A DNA stretch of 64,000 nt from an uncultured Paracoccaceae bacterium (GCA_943787785.1 CALSNT010000008.1:1-64000), one strand, 5' to 3'; numbered from the stretch's first letter, positions 1-14,275 are shown. The notes: generated by a model from the letters alone, not told the origin. Program-made: numbers and translations.

Positions 1-48
1 TGAACCGCCCCTTGTTTGCCGGAGACCCAGAAGTAAGGATACTGGGTT

Positions 49-381
49 ATGGAAAAGAACAAATGTGGAAACAGATATTCACCTGAGGTGCGCGAACGTG
101 CTGTGCGGATGGTGTTCGAGCATCAGGGCGAATTTGACAGCCAGTCAGCTGCGATCAAATCGATTGCGCCCAAGATTGGTTGTGGGCCTGATACGCTTCG
201 GGCGTGGGTTCGGCGTGCTGAGACGGACAGCGGTCGACGTGATGGTGTGACGACCGCTGAACGGGATCGGATCAAAGCCTTGGAGCGCGAGAACCGCCAG
301 CTTCGGCAAGCCAATGAGATCCTGAAGAAAGCATCTGCGTATTTTGCGCAGGCGGAGCTCGACCGCCCGTTTCGGAAATGA
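49..381 (+). CDS. IS3-family transposase OrfA
   Basis: This 110-residue protein is the DNA-binding subunit of an IS3 transposase. Residues 8-60 form a helix-turn-helix ([14 protein letters not shown], then a [13 protein letters not shown] recognition helix). Residues 73-100 form the leucine-zipper-like coiled coil usual for OrfA. Its stop overlaps the orfB start (378) with orfB in the -1 frame, so a programmed -1 frameshift would normally give the OrfAB fusion. No obvious A-rich slippery heptamer is visible at the overlap. OrfA itself is intact, but its partner is broken by an IS256 insertion, so the element should be unable to move by itself. Confidence 0.85.
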   Translation: MEKNKCGNRYSPEVRERAVRMVFEHQGEFDSQSAAIKSIAPKIGCGPDTLRAWVRRAETDSGRRDGVTTAERDRIKALERENRQLRQANEILKKASAYFAQAELDRPFRK

Positions 382-441
382 TTGCTTTTATCAAAGAACA
401 TCGTGGGGTGTGTGGGGTCGAGCCAATTTGCCGCGTTTTGC

Positions 442-1774
442 GGGAGTGTCCTGAACTCTGTGTATCTGGTCCGGCCCATGTGGGTTTCAGATACGTTCAC
501 GCATTGAAGCGCTCGTCGAACATGATAGCGAATTGATTGCGGGCGGCAAACCATTCGCGGACATTCCGTCCTCCTTTCTCGAAGTTGCGGATGGCCAGAT
601 AGATCAGCTTTGTTGCGGCTTCTTCGGTCGGGAATGATCCTCTGGTCTTGATCGATTTTCGGATCACCCGATTGAGGCTCTCAATCGCGTTAGTGGTGTA
701 GATGATCTTGCGGATCGCCGGATCGAAGGCGAAGAACGGGATCACCTCCTGCCATGCCCGCCGCCAGGCCGGGGCAATCGAGGCATATTTTCCGGCCCAC
801 TTTTTCTCGAACGCATCCAGTTCAGCGGCGGCCTGATCGGCGGTCGGGGCCCCGTAAATCAGCCGTAGATCGGTGGCCACGGCCTTGCGGTCCTTCCAGG
901 CGCAGAAGTTCAGAGAATGGCGCACCAGGTGGACGATGCAGGTCTGCACCGCTGCTTCCGGGAAGGCCGCTGTGATGGCGTCAGGAAAGCCCTTGAGACC
1001 GTCCACGACGGCGATCAGCACATCCTGAACCCCACGGTTCTTCAGCTCATTCATCACTGATAGCCAGAACTTTGCGCCCTCGTTATCGGCGATCCAGAGG
1101 CCGAGAACCTCACGGACGCCGTCTTTGCTGACGCCGAGGGCTACATAGACGGCCTTGTTCTTCACCATGCGACTGTCCGCGTCCCGGATTTTGACCCGGA
1201 GCGCGTCGAAGATCACGATCGGATACATCCGCTCCAGCGCCCGGGATTGCCACTCGCGCACCTCGTCCAGCACGGCGTCGGTGACACGGCTGATTAAATC
1301 AGGCGAGACCTGCAGGCCGTAAACATCCTCTAAATGGGCGCGAATATCCCGCACTGTCAGACCGGCGGCGTAGAGCCCGATAATCTTGTCATCCATGCCG
1401 TCAATCCGGGTCTGGCCCTTCTTGATCAGTTCAGGCTCGAAGCTACCGTCACGGTCACGGGGAACCGAAATCGGCACTTCGCCGTCCTGACCCTTCAGGT
1501 GCTTGCTGGACGTGCCATTGCGCCGGTTGGTCTGACTTGGCGGCGCGTCCTTGCCTTCGTCATAGCCAAGATGCGCGGTCAGTTCCGCACCCAGCATTCG
1601 CTCCATCAGCTTGATCCTGAGCTCTTTCATCAGCCCGGCTTCGCCAAGCAAATCCTCAGGCCGCTCGCAGCCCTTCAGCAGTTCGTCCAGTAATTCCTTG
1701 GAAATCGTCATCGTCCTTGCTCCTCTCAGGAAGCATGAACCAGATCACAGATACACAGAAGATCGGACACTCTC
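442..1774 (-). mobile_element. IS256-family insertion sequence nested in IS3
   Basis: The 1333-base element is flanked by a perfect 8-base target duplication, CGTTTTGC, at 434-441 and 1775-1782. Terminal inverted repeats start GGGAGTGTCC on the left and GAGAGTGTCC on the right (read inward), and both contain a CTGTGTATCT block. It holds a single leftward transposase gene. The intact duplication and the exact restoration of the host orfB frame show a simple, probably recent, transposition. Confidence 0.93.
497..1711 (-). CDS. IS256-family (mutator-type) transposase
   Basis: This 404-residue protein has the full length of IS256 transposases and shows no frameshift. Visible family landmarks are the N-terminal Zn-independent DNA-binding part (AELTAHLGYDEG), a catalytic D in IVIFDALRVK, a second D in IAVVDGLKGFPDA, a histidine-bearing insertion (TCIVHLVRHS) and a catalytic E in TTNAIESLNR. 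These support an active DDE enzyme of the mutator/IS256 group that moves its element by cut-and-paste or copy-out-paste-in and leaves 8-9-base duplications, matching the flanks. It starts at ATG 1711 after a GGAG-like ribosome site. Confidence 0.93.
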   Translation of the reverse strand: MTISKELLDELLKGCERPEDLLGEAGLMKELRIKLMERMLGAELTAHLGYDEGKDAPPSQTNRRNGTSSKHLKGQDGEVPISVPRDRDGSFEPELIKKGQTRIDGMDDKIIGLYAAGLTVRDIRAHLEDVYGLQVSPDLISRVTDAVLDEVREWQSRALERMYPIVIFDALRVKIRDADSRMVKNKAVYVALGVSKDGVREVLGLWIADNEGAKFWLSVMNELKNRGVQDVLIAVVDGLKGFPDAITAAFPEAAVQTCIVHLVRHSLNFCAWKDRKAVATDLRLIYGAPTADQAAAELDAFEKKWAGKYASIAPAWRRAWQEVIPFFAFDPAIRKIIYTTNAIESLNRVIRKSIKTRGSFPTEEAATKLIYLAIRNFEKGGRNVREWFAARNQFAIMFDERFNA

Positions 1775-2793
1775 CGTTTTGCAGATTGCCCCGTCGACAT
1801 TCTACGCGCACCTGGCCGTGGAGAATGATCCGGATAAAGCATCGGATCGCGCCAAGCGGGATGCCGAATTGCGCCCTGAAATGAAGCGTGTTTGGGACGA
1901 TAACAGGTCTGTCTATGGTGCACGCAAGCTGTGGCACGCGATGAAACGAGAGAAGTTTGACATCGCACGCTGCACCGTTGAACGACTGATGCGAGACATC
2001 GGTATCGAAGGTGTCCGTCGCGGCAAGAAGGTCAAAACAACTTGGCCGGACAAAGCCCTGCCATGCCCGATGGACCGAGTGAACAGGCAGTTCCGCGCAA
2101 CGATGCCCAACCAACTCTGGGTGTCAGACTTCACCTATGTCTCAACCTGGCAAGGGTTCGTCTATGTTGCCTTTGTCATCGACACCTTTGCCAACAAGAT
2201 CGTCGGTTGGCGCACCTCCAGATCTCAGCAAACACAGTTTGTTTTGGATGCGTTAGAACAGGCGCTCTATGAACGGCGACCTGCGGATAGTCTGATCCAC
2301 CACAGCGACCGGGGCAGTCAATATCTGTCGATCAAATACACAGAACGGCTGGCTGATGCGGGCTTGGAACCCAGCGTTGGAACCGTCGGCGACAGTTATG
2401 ATAACGCGCTGGCTGAGACCATGATCGGCCTGTTCAAAGCCGAAGTCATCCACAGATTGGGACCGTGGAAATCCGCAGACGCCGTTGAATGGGAAACCCT
2501 CAAATGGGTCGACTGGTTCAACAATCGTCGTCTGCTTGAACCAATCGGATACATTACACCAACTGAGGCAGAGGAGGCATACTATGCAAACATGAACGCA
2601 TTCGATAAAGTCGCTTGAGACGAACTAAACAGTCTCCGGTAAAACCGGGGCGGTTCAGTGCTTTGGCGGTGCTTGCGTTAGAAAGCGAACCCGTCGATCC
2701 AAGGTTGTGATCTCTATACGTGTCATTCGGACATGGTGCAGCATCAGTCACAATGGGCTCAATTCTGCCATTCGCGCACATTGCACCTCCCCC

Positions 2794-2822
2794 TTCACAA
2801 ACGCCAACAACCCCTCTAAACG
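2794..2822 (+). promoter_or_regulatory. candidate sigma-70 promoter for rplJL
   Basis: TTCACA (2794-2799), a 17-base spacer and TAAACG (2817-2822) lie 219 bases upstream of rplJ. The -10 match is weak by itself. The same layout and spacer occur before rplB, rpmC, rplO, rpsL and rpsM in this window. It would supply transcription now that an IS3 copy separates rplJ from the usual upstream rplKA genes. Confidence 0.45.
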
Positions 2823-3040
2823 CACCCCTGCACATCCGGGCGCGATTCGTCGCACCTCGTGCATTCGTCCGAGACGGTGGGTGACCTCAAGGTCATAAAT
2901 CCTGCCCGAGACGGGAACAGAGACATTCGCGCTCGGGCCACTAATCCTGAGGGCGCATCCACTGACCCCGTAAGGACTCGTAGGGCCTCGGCCCTGAACT
3001 GAGCCGGAGGGGGAGACCCCTCCAAATTTGGAGTGAAACT
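2823..3040 (+). promoter_or_regulatory. rplJ leader RNA (probable L10-type autoregulatory leader)
   Basis: The 218 bases before rplJ contain no open frame of interest but hold several short GC-rich inverted segments (for example the GGGCGC / GGGCCTCGGCCC area at 2951-2993 and GGGGGAGACCCCTCC at 3008-3022). In bacteria L10-(L12)4 represses its own translation by binding the rplJ leader. Position and structure fit this role, but the binding kink-turn was not demonstrated here. Confidence 0.4.
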
Positions 3041-3559
3041 GTGGATAGAGCCCAGAAAGAGAAAGTGGTCGAAGAACTCGGCCAGATCTTTGAAAGCTCT
3101 GGCGTTGTAGTGGTTGCCCACTACGCGGGTCTGACAGTTGCCGAAATGCAGGATCTGCGCGCGCGCATGCGTGAAGCGGGTGGATCTGTGCGTGTTGCCA
3201 AAAACAAGCTCGCCAAGATCGCCCTTGAAGGTAAACCGGTTGCGTCTATTGCCGACTACCTGACGGGCATGACCGTTCTCGCCTATTCCGAAGATCCTGT
3301 GGCTGCGGCCAAGGTTGCGGATGGGTTCGCCAAGGACAACTCGAAGTTCGAGATCCTGGGCGGCGCCATGGGCGAGAATGCGTTGGACGTCGCCGGTGTG
3401 AAAGCCGTTGCCGGGATGCCAAGCCGCGAGGAGCTTATCGCTTCCATCGTGGGTTGCATCGGGGCACCAGCCGCAAACATCGCCGGGGCCATTGGCGCGC
3501 CTGCAAGCAACATTGCCAGCATTCTCTCGACGATCGAGGAGCGCGCCGAAGCGGCGTGA
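3041..3559 (+). CDS. rplJ: 50S ribosomal protein L10
   Basis: This 172-residue protein is the L7/L12 stalk base, which binds 23S rRNA through its N-terminal globular part and holds L12 dimers on its C-terminal helix. The sequence shows the L10 signature [20 protein letters not shown], a conserved [10 protein letters not shown] rRNA-contact segment and an Ala/Glu-rich C-terminal tail. The start is GTG at 3041 with GGAG seven bases upstream, and no ATG fits better. It is co-transcribed with rplL (70-base gap). The length is standard for Rhodobacterales. Confidence 0.97.
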   Translation: MDRAQKEKVVEELGQIFESSGVVVVAHYAGLTVAEMQDLRARMREAGGSVRVAKNKLAKIALEGKPVASIADYLTGMTVLAYSEDPVAAAKVADGFAKDNSKFEILGGAMGENALDVAGVKAVAGMPSREELIASIVGCIGAPAANIAGAIGAPASNIASILSTIEERAEAA

Positions 3560-3629
3560 GGCAATTGGAAAATTCGCGTGGGGTCAATGACTTCATCGTT
3601 GGAACACATCTAGGAACGGAAACGAAACA

Positions 3630-4010
3630 ATGGCTGATCTGAAAAAACTGGCTGAAAGCATCGTGGGTCTGACCCTGCTGGAAGCCCAGGAGCTGAAAAC
3701 CATCCTGAAAGACGAGTACGGCATCGAGCCCGCCGCTGGCGGCGCTGTGATGATGGCTGGTCCTGCTGGCGGCGACGCCGGTGGTGCCGCTGAAGAGCAG
3801 ACCGAATTTGACGTGATCCTGAAGGCCGCTGGCGCTCAGAAAATCAACGTCATCAAAGAGGTCCGCGCGATCACCGGTCTTGGCCTGAAAGAAGCCAAGG
3901 ACCTGGTCGAAGCCGGCGGCAAAGCCGTCAAAGAAGGCGTCGACAAAGCCGAAGCCGAAGACATCAAGGGCAAGCTGGAAGCAGCTGGCGCCGAGGTGGA
4001 ACTCAAGTAA
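3630..4010 (+). CDS. rplL: 50S ribosomal protein L7/L12
   Basis: This 126-residue stalk protein recruits and stimulates the translational GTPases. The N-terminal dimerisation domain (1-33), Ala/Gly-rich flexible hinge (about 36-57) and C-terminal factor-binding domain (60-126, with [23 protein letters not shown]) are all present. A strong hairpin terminator follows directly, so in this genome rplJL is a closed unit and rpoB must have its own promoter, unlike the classic rplJL-rpoBC read-through arrangement. Confidence 0.98.
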   Translation: MADLKKLAESIVGLTLLEAQELKTILKDEYGIEPAAGGAVMMAGPAGGDAGGAAEEQTEFDVILKAAGAQKINVIKEVRAITGLGLKEAKDLVEAGGKAVKEGVDKAEAEDIKGKLEAAGAEVELK

Positions 4011-4033
4011 TCACCGGGGTTATCCTCGGATGG

Positions 4034-4067
4034 AAAGGCCGGGCAGCGATGCCTGGCCTTTTTTTTT
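4034..4067 (+). terminator. Rho-independent terminator after rplL
   Basis: A 12-base-pair stem (4034-4045 with 4050-4061, one G-T pair) with loop GCGA is followed by a run of nine T. It ends the rplJL transcript 24 bases after the rplL stop. Confidence 0.92.
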
Positions 4068-4173
4068 GATTCAGAATGTCCAGTCTACGGACAATGCGGA
4101 CGTTGGCGACACCGGATCAAATGGCCGGTCGAGGCGCGCCAGCAACTTCTGGTCGCGTTTCACCGGTCTTCGT

Positions 4174-5187
4174 TCAAGGCGAGGTCCGTACCCGGATACG
4201 TTCGCCATGATCGTCAAACATCAGCGCGTCCTCGTCGTCGAAATCCAATACGACTGGAGAGCCGAGTGTAAATTCTTGCTGTCCGACGAGCCGCGCAACC
4301 AGTGTTGTGTCCTGTCCGATATCCGCAATCAGGTGCGTATCACTGCCGAGCCGTTCAAAATGAACGACCGTGCCGTTCAATCGGCCAGATGTGGCCAATC
4401 GCAAATGCTGCGGCCGAAGCCCGACCAACGTTGCATTCGAAATAGATAGAACATCGGGCTTAATAAAATTCATCGCCGGAGTGCCGAGGAAACCGGCCAC
4501 AAACCGGTTGACCGGGTCGTTATAAAGCTCCAGCGAAGGTCCCACCTGTTCGATCCTACCCTCGCGCATCACGACGATCTTGTCGGCCAGCGTCATCGCT
4601 TCGGTTTGATCATGGGTGACATAGATAATGCTGGTTCCGAGCGTCCGATGAATGTTCGCGATCTCGACGCGAGTGTTCATCCTGAGCGCAGCGTCCAGAT
4701 TGGACAGCGGCTCGTCAAAAAGGAAAATCTTTGGTTTCCGGACCAGGGCTCGGCCAAGAGCCACCCTTTGGCGCTGGCCCCCCGACAATTCGGACGGTTT
4801 TCGATCGCCATATTGCTCCAACGACAACATCTTGAAGACCTCGTCGATGCGGGCATCGATCTCATCCTTGGAGATGTCTTCCAGACGTAGCGAGAAGGCC
4901 AGATTGTCTGTCACCGTCATGTGCGGATAGAGCGCATAACTTTGAAAGACCATCGCCACCTCGCGGCTGGCAGGTGGCATGTCGTTTACGACGACCCCAT
5001 CCATCTCAATGGTGCCGGCATCTATCCGTTCGAGGCCGGCAATGACCCGCAGCATCGTCGTCTTTCCGCAACCCGACGGCCCTACTATGACGACGAATTC
5101 CCCCCCCGGGACCGTCATGCTGACGTCACGCAAGACGTGATTGGCTCCAAAATACTTATCAATCCCGGTCAAACGCAGGTCGGTCAT
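4174..5187 (-). CDS. ABC transporter ATP-binding protein, MalK/UgpC type
   Basis: This 337-residue ATPase would power a carbohydrate or glycerol-phosphate-type ABC importer on the inner face of the membrane. It has Walker A GPSGCGKTT (36-44), a Q-loop glutamine (82), signature LSGGQ (134-138), Walker B IFLFDEP (154-160), the switch histidine (192) and a C-terminal TOBE-like regulatory domain (about 240-337, with VGLRPQHLRL). I start it at ATG 5187; a 28-residue in-frame upstream extension lacks family similarity. No permease or binding protein is nearby. It lies inverted between rplL and rpoB, so it is an orphan that must serve permeases encoded elsewhere. Its substrate cannot be told from sequence. 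Confidence 0.88.
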   Translation of the reverse strand: MTDLRLTGIDKYFGANHVLRDVSMTVPGGEFVVIVGPSGCGKTTMLRVIAGLERIDAGTIEMDGVVVNDMPPASREVAMVFQSYALYPHMTVTDNLAFSLRLEDISKDEIDARIDEVFKMLSLEQYGDRKPSELSGGQRQRVALGRALVRKPKIFLFDEPLSNLDAALRMNTRVEIANIHRTLGTSIIYVTHDQTEAMTLADKIVVMREGRIEQVGPSLELYNDPVNRFVAGFLGTPAMNFIKPDVLSISNATLVGLRPQHLRLATSGRLNGTVVHFERLGSDTHLIADIGQDTTLVARLVGQQEFTLGSPVVLDFDDEDALMFDDHGERIRVRTSP

Positions 5188-5480
5188 GGCGACGTGTGCC
5201 AGTGCGCATCGTGCCCAAGTGGACCGAACGCGCGGTCTGCATCCTGTTTTACGGCGATTTGTGTCGCGCAACTATTGCCGCAGAGCTGCCTTCGGCCTGG
5301 GTGGATTCACATCGACAACATTCAGTAAGGGTGGTCGTCTCGGTACTGTCTGTCAAGACTGACGCACAGCTGAAATTGGTGCTCGTATGCTACTGAGTGC
5401 GCATCGGCTCCTGGCGGTCTTTGGTCTTGGACTTCGTTCTTCGGGACATCATTCTCGGGCCGAACGCCGGGTTCAACGCC

Positions 5481-5509
5481 TTGAAACCTGTCCCTATCGC
5501 GGTTACATA
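5481..5509 (+). promoter_or_regulatory. candidate promoter for rpoBC
   Basis: TTGAAA (5481-5486), a 17-base spacer and TACATA (5504-5509). The -35 is good and the -10 is weak. It is the best match in the region where a promoter must exist. An AT-rich stretch around 5541-5560 is an alternative. Confidence 0.35.
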
Positions 5510-5570
5510 CGCCCTCGTGATTCGGCGCGCAGGCAACTTGGCAATATAAACACTGGCAAAAACTACTCTC

Positions 5571-5600
5571 TCAAAGCGGGATGCGTCCCGCTTTGACAGG
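5571..5600 (+). terminator. hairpin in rpoB leader, possible attenuator
   Basis: A perfect 11-base-pair stem, 5571-5581 with 5586-5596 around loop TGCG, is followed by CAGGG and then a T-rich stretch. It lies about 130 bases upstream of rpoB. The stem is as strong as the true terminators in this window, but the T-tract is delayed, so partial termination (attenuation) or simple mRNA structure are both possible. Confidence 0.5.
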
Positions 5601-5729
5601 GTTGTTTTCTGTTTCGGGAGGGGCGTTCGGGCGACGCCTCAGGCATTGAAACGGGATGATCCAAATCTGGTCCGACAGCGGTTCGCCCCAGCCGCTTCGG
5701 TCCGTGATTGAAACGGAGTTATGTCCCCT

Positions 5730-8700
5730 ATGGCATCGACCTTCCTCGGCCAGAAACGCATCCGCAAATATTATGGCAAAATCCGCGAAGTGCTGGAAAT
5801 GCCGAACCTTATCGAGGTTCAGAAATCCAGCTATGACCTGTTCCTGAACTCGGGCGACCAGCCCGCGCCGATGGACGGCGAAGGCATAAACGGCGTCTTC
5901 CAGTCGGTCTTTCCTATCAAGGACTTCAACGAGACCGCCATTCTGGAGTTCGTGAAATACGAGCTTGAGCATCCGAAATACGATGTTGAGGAATGCCAGC
6001 AGCGCGACATGACCTATAGCGCACCGCTGAAAGTCACCCTGCGGCTGATCGTGTTCGATATCGACGAAGATACCGGTGCGAAGTCTGTCAAGGACATCAA
6101 GGAACAGGACGTCTTCATGGGTGACATGCCCCTGATGACCCCGAATGGCACGTTCATCGTGAACGGGACCGAGCGCGTAATCGTGTCTCAGATGCACCGC
6201 TCACCGGGTGTGTTCTTCGACCACGACAAGGGCAAGACGCATTCCTCGGGCAAGTTGCTGTTCGCTTGCCGGATCATTCCCTATCGCGGATCTTGGCTGG
6301 ACTTTGAGTTCGACGCCAAGGATCTGGTCTTTGCGCGCATCGACCGTCGCCGGAAACTGCCTGTTACCACGTTGCTGTATGCGCTGGGGCTGGATCAGGA
6401 AGGCATCATGGATGCCTATTACAATACGGTTTCCTTTAAGCTGAAGAAGAACAAGGGCTGGGTCACACCGTTCTTCCCGGAACGTGTGCGGGGCACCCGT
6501 CCGGTCGCCGATCTGGTGGCCGCCAAGTCCGGCAAAGTGATTGCCGAGGCGGGCAAGAAGGTCACGCCGCGCGCGGTCAAGAAACTGATCGACGAAGGCA
6601 AGGTCACCGACCTGCTGGTTCCTTTCGACCAGATCATCGGGCGCTACGCTGCCAAGGACATCATCAACGAAGATACCGGTGCGATCTATGTCGAAGCCGG
6701 TGATGAGTTGACCTGGGAGCTGGACAAGGACGAAACCGTCATTGGTGGCACCCTGAAAGAGCTGATGGATGCCGGTGTCACCGACATCCCTGTGCTTGAC
6801 ATCGATAATGTCACGGTTGGCCCCTATATGCGCAACACTTTGGCGGCCGACAAGAATATGGGCCGCGAAACCGCGCTGATGGACATCTACCGTGTTATGC
6901 GCCCGGGCGAGCCGCCCACCGTTGATGCGGCCTCGGCGCTGTTCGACACGCTATTCTTTGACAGTGAGCGTTATGATCTGTCCGCCGTTGGTCGGGTCAA
7001 GATGAACATGCGTCTGGATCTGGACGCTGAGGATACTCAGCGCACACTTCGCAAAGAAGACATCGTCGCTTGCATCAAAGCGCTGGTCGACCTGCGCGAC
7101 GGGCGTGGCGACATCGACGACATTGACCACCTTGGCAACCGCCGGGTGCGCTCGGTCGGTGAGCTGATGGAAAACCAGTACCGCGTTGGTCTGCTTCGGA
7201 TGGAGCGTGCGATCAAGGAACGCATGTCATCGGTCGAGATTGACACGGTGATGCCGCAGGACCTGATCAACGCCAAGCCGGCGGCAGCCGCTGTGCGTGA
7301 ATTCTTCGGCTCCAGCCAACTGTCCCAGTTCATGGACCAGACCAACCCGCTGTCGGAAGTCACTCACAAGCGCCGCCTGTCGGCCCTTGGACCGGGCGGT
7401 CTGACACGTGAGCGGGCCGGTTTTGAGGTCCGCGACGTACACCCGACCCACTATGGCCGTATGTGTCCGATTGAGACGCCGGAAGGCCCGAACATCGGCC
7501 TGATTAACTCGCTGGCGACCTTCGCGCGCGTGAACAAATACGGCTTCATTGAAACCCCGTACCGGATCGTCAAAGAAGGTCAGGTCACGGACGAAGTCCA
7601 CTACATGTCCGCGACCGAAGAAATGCGCCACACCGTGGCGCAGGCGAACGCGAACCTTGATGGCAAGGGCAAGTTCGTCAACGATCTGGTCTCGACCCGG
7701 AAGTCGGGCGAGTACACGCTGCAGCCGAACGAGAATGTCGATCTGATCGACGTCTCGCCGAAACAGCTGGTCTCGGTCGCGGCATCGCTGATCCCGTTCC
7801 TTGAGAACGACGACGCGAACCGGGCGCTCATGGGCTCGAACATGCAACGTCAGGCGGTTCCGCTGTTGCAGGCCGAGGCTCCGTTTGTGGGCACCGGGAT
7901 CGAGGAAGTCGTGGCACGGGATTCCGGCGCTGCGATCACCGCGAAACGGGCAGGGGTCATCGACCAGGTCGACGCGCAGCGCATCGTTGTGCGCGCGACG
8001 GCTGATCTGGAACCCGGCGATCCGGGCGTCGATATCTACTCGCTTCGCAAGTTCCAGCGTTCCAATCAGAACACCTGCATCAACCAGCGCCCGCTGGTGA
8101 AAGTTGGCGACACGGTTTCCAAGGCCGAGGTCATCGCCGATGGCCCCTCGACCGATCTGGGTGAACTGGCGCTGGGCAAGAACGTGGTCGTCGCCTTCAT
8201 GCCGTGGAATGGCTACAACTATGAGGACTCGATCCTGATTTCCGAGCGGATCACCCGCGACGACGTCTTCACCTCGATCCACATTGATGAGTTTGAAGTC
8301 GCCGCCCGCGACACCAAGCTTGGCCCGGAAGAAATCACGCGCGACATCCCGAATGTAGGCGAAGAGGCCCTGCGCAATCTGGATGAGGCCGGGATCGTCT
8401 ATATCGGTGCGGAAGTTGGCCCGGCGGATATTCTGGTCGGCAAGATCACCCCCAAGGGCGAAAGCCCGATGACGCCGGAGGAGAAACTGCTCCGCGCCAT
8501 CTTTGGCGAGAAAGCGAGCGATGTGCGCGACACGTCGCTGCGTCTGCCGCCGGGTGATTTCGGTACGGTCGTCGAAGTGCGCGTCTTTAACCGCCACGGG
8601 GTGGAAAAAGACGAACGCGCGCTTCAGATCGAACGTGAAGAGGTTGAGCGTCTGGCCCGTGACCGGGACGATGAGCTTGGCATTCTTGAGCGCAACATCT

Positions 8701-9866
8701 ACGCGCGCCTGTCCGGCATGATCCTTGGCAAGACGGCAGTAAAAGGCCCGAAAGGCGTTAAGCCGAAGTCGAAGATCACCGAAGAACTGCTCGACAGCCT
8801 GTCGCGCGGCCAGTGGTGGCAGTTGGCGATTGCCGAAGAGGATGAGGCCAAGCAGGTCGAGGCCCTGAATGAGCAGTATGAGCTGCAGAAACGCGCGCTT
8901 GACGCGCGGTTCGAGGACAAGGTCGAGAAGGTCCGCCGTGGCGACGATCTGCCGCCGGGTGTCATGAAGATGGTTAAGGTCTTCGTCGCGGTGAAGCGCA
9001 AGCTGCAGCCGGGCGACAAGATGGCCGGACGGCATGGCAACAAGGGCGTGATCTCGAAGGTCGTGCCGATGGAAGACATGCCGTTCCTAGGCGACGGAAC
9101 GCCGGTCGACTTCGTTCTGAACCCGCTGGGCGTGCCGTCGCGCATGAACGTCGGGCAGATCCTTGAGACTCACATGGGTTGGGCCGCGCGCGGTCTGGGG
9201 GAACAGATTTCCGACGCGCTGGGCGAGTACCAGCGCAAGGGTGATCTGACTCCGGTGAAAGATGCCATGAAAATCGCCTATGGCGATGACGTCTGGAACG
9301 ACGGCATCAAGGGGATGAGCGACGATCAACTGCTGGAAGCGGCGGGCAACGTTACCAAAGGCGTTCCGATCGCAACTCCGGTGTTTGATGGCGCGAAAGA
9401 GGCCGACGTGAACGACGCGCTGGTCCGCGCAGGTTTCAGCGAAAGCGGTCAGTCGGTGCTGTTCGACGGTCGCACGGGTGAGCAATTTGCCCGCCCCGTG
9501 ACGGTCGGCATCAAGTACCTGCTGAAACTGCACCACCTTGTGGACGACAAGATCCACGCCCGTTCGACGGGTCCGTACTCCCTCGTCACCCAGCAGCCGC
9601 TGGGCGGTAAAGCGCAGTTCGGCGGTCAGCGCTTCGGTGAGATGGAGGTCTGGGCGCTGGAAGCTTACGGCGCCGCCTACACCTTGCAGGAAATGCTGAC
9701 GGTCAAGTCGGATGACGTGGCCGGACGGACGAAGGTCTACGAAAGCATCGTCAAGGGCGAGGACAACTTCGAGGCCGGCGTACCGGAATCGTTCAACGTG
9801 CTCGTGAAAGAGGTCCGCGGCTTGGGCCTCAACATGGAACTGCTGGATGCGGAGGAGACGGAGTGA
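5730..9866 (+). CDS. rpoB: DNA-directed RNA polymerase subunit beta
   Basis: This 1378-residue beta subunit forms half of the polymerase active-centre cleft. The rifampicin pocket (about residues 523-560) reads [15 protein letters not shown]...[13 protein letters not shown], the wild-type drug-sensitive form. Other landmarks are [13 protein letters not shown], the [10 protein letters not shown] switch segment near 1090-1100 and the C-terminal [24 protein letters not shown] clamp segment. I prefer ATG 5730 ([16 protein letters not shown], as in relatives). ATG 5721 adds three residues but sits only two bases from the GGAG site. The gene is intact, in contrast to rpoA below. rpoC follows after 99 bases containing a REP-like repeat pair. 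Confidence 0.98.
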   Translation: MASTFLGQKRIRKYYGKIREVLEMPNLIEVQKSSYDLFLNSGDQPAPMDGEGINGVFQSVFPIKDFNETAILEFVKYELEHPKYDVEECQQRDMTYSAPLKVTLRLIVFDIDEDTGAKSVKDIKEQDVFMGDMPLMTPNGTFIVNGTERVIVSQMHRSPGVFFDHDKGKTHSSGKLLFACRIIPYRGSWLDFEFDAKDLVFARIDRRRKLPVTTLLYALGLDQEGIMDAYYNTVSFKLKKNKGWVTPFFPERVRGTRPVADLVAAKSGKVIAEAGKKVTPRAVKKLIDEGKVTDLLVPFDQIIGRYAAKDIINEDTGAIYVEAGDELTWELDKDETVIGGTLKELMDAGVTDIPVLDIDNVTVGPYMRNTLAADKNMGRETALMDIYRVMRPGEPPTVDAASALFDTLFFDSERYDLSAVGRVKMNMRLDLDAEDTQRTLRKEDIVACIKALVDLRDGRGDIDDIDHLGNRRVRSVGELMENQYRVGLLRMERAIKERMSSVEIDTVMPQDLINAKPAAAAVREFFGSSQLSQFMDQTNPLSEVTHKRRLSALGPGGLTRERAGFEVRDVHPTHYGRMCPIETPEGPNIGLINSLATFARVNKYGFIETPYRIVKEGQVTDEVHYMSATEEMRHTVAQANANLDGKGKFVNDLVSTRKSGEYTLQPNENVDLIDVSPKQLVSVAASLIPFLENDDANRALMGSNMQRQAVPLLQAEAPFVGTGIEEVVARDSGAAITAKRAGVIDQVDAQRIVVRATADLEPGDPGVDIYSLRKFQRSNQNTCINQRPLVKVGDTVSKAEVIADGPSTDLGELALGKNVVVAFMPWNGYNYEDSILISERITRDDVFTSIHIDEFEVAARDTKLGPEEITRDIPNVGEEALRNLDEAGIVYIGAEVGPADILVGKITPKGESPMTPEEKLLRAIFGEKASDVRDTSLRLPPGDFGTVVEVRVFNRHGVEKDERALQIEREEVERLARDRDDELGILERNIYARLSGMILGKTAVKGPKGVKPKSKITEELLDSLSRGQWWQLAIAEEDEAKQVEALNEQYELQKRALDARFEDKVEKVRRGDDLPPGVMKMVKVFVAVKRKLQPGDKMAGRHGNKGVISKVVPMEDMPFLGDGTPVDFVLNPLGVPSRMNVGQILETHMGWAARGLGEQISDALGEYQRKGDLTPVKDAMKIAYGDDVWNDGIKGMSDDQLLEAAGNVTKGVPIATPVFDGAKEADVNDALVRAGFSESGQSVLFDGRTGEQFARPVTVGIKYLLKLHHLVDDKIHARSTGPYSLVTQQPLGGKAQFGGQRFGEMEVWALEAYGAAYTLQEMLTVKSDDVAGRTKVYESIVKGEDNFEAGVPESFNVLVKEVRGLGLNMELLDAEETE

Positions 9867-9876
9867 GGGAACAGGT

Positions 9877-9930
9877 GCCGGGCTGAAGCCCGGCCTACGC
9901 CCCTTCGGTAGGGCGGGTTTCACCCCGCCA
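9877..9930. repeat. REP-like palindrome pair between rpoB and rpoC
   Basis: Two facing palindromic units lie 10-64 bases after the rpoB stop: 9877-9900 (TGCCGGGCTGAAGCCCGG then CCTACG) and 9908-9930 (CGGTAGGGCGGG then TTTCACCCCGCC). The same family recurs at five other sites in the window. Paired, inverted units resemble bacterial BIME/REP arrays. Confidence 0.8.
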
Positions 9931-9965
9931 CGCCGCCCCCTTCCGCGAAATGCAAGGAACATAAA

Positions 9966-14222
<4,257 letters not shown>

Positions 14223-14246
14223 GGCCTCTGCACTAGCTGATTCAAG

Positions 14247-14275
14247 AAGGGCCTCGCTGCGAAGCGGGGCCTTGT
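14247..14275 (+). terminator. probable terminator after rpoC
   Basis: An 11-base-pair stem with two G-T pairs (14248-14258 with 14263-14273, loop GCGA) starts 25 bases after the rpoC stop. The T-tract after it is poor, so efficiency is uncertain. Confidence 0.6.

Larger units (their letters stand above)
378..2618 (+). pseudogene. IS3-family transposase OrfB (DDE integrase), split by IS256
   Basis: The catalytic subunit is encoded in two pieces, 378-441 and 1783-2618. The first gives [10 protein letters not shown]...PICRVL and the second continues directly with QIAPSTFYAH. Joining them across one copy of the 8-base duplication restores a 299-codon frame with no lost or added residue. The rve-type catalytic residues are all in the second piece: D in VSDFTYV, D in HHSDRGSQY and E in NALAETMIG. 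A naive gene call starting at 1611 inside the IS256 element would add about 57 spurious residues. The insertion disrupts an otherwise healthy gene. Confidence 0.9.
1..2658 (+). mobile_element. IS3-family insertion sequence, interrupted by an IS256 element
   Basis: The ends are imperfect inverted repeats: the left end reads TGAACCGCCCC and then GCCGGAGAC, and the right end read inward is TGAACCGCCCC and then ACCGGAGAC. Inside are an orfA and an orfB in overlapping frames, the IS3 layout. Taking out the nested 1333-base IS256 copy and one 8-base target duplication leaves 1317 bases, normal for the family. The left end is base 1 of the window, so the outer target duplication cannot be tested. 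The element sits just upstream of the rplJ leader, where rplA would usually be found. Confidence 0.9.
5188..5729. other. divergent intergenic region between the ABC ATPase and rpoB
   Basis: The 542 bases carry no credible gene. They should hold the leftward promoter of the ABC ATPase and the rightward promoter of rpoBC, since rplJL is terminated upstream. Only the candidate -35/-10 at 5481-5509 and the perfect hairpin at 5571-5596 stood out. The 3' end has two similar short stretches, ATTGAAACGGGA and ATTGAAACGGAG, at about 5646 and 5707. Confidence 0.6.

Noticed and set aside
1611-2618. 335-codon frame as a complete IS3 OrfB
   Set aside because: Its first 57 codons lie in the IS256 element; the true protein begins at 378 and is interrupted.
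7227-9035. 602-codon antisense frame within rpoB
   Set aside because: Shadow of rpoB with Arg/His/Gln-rich low-sense composition.
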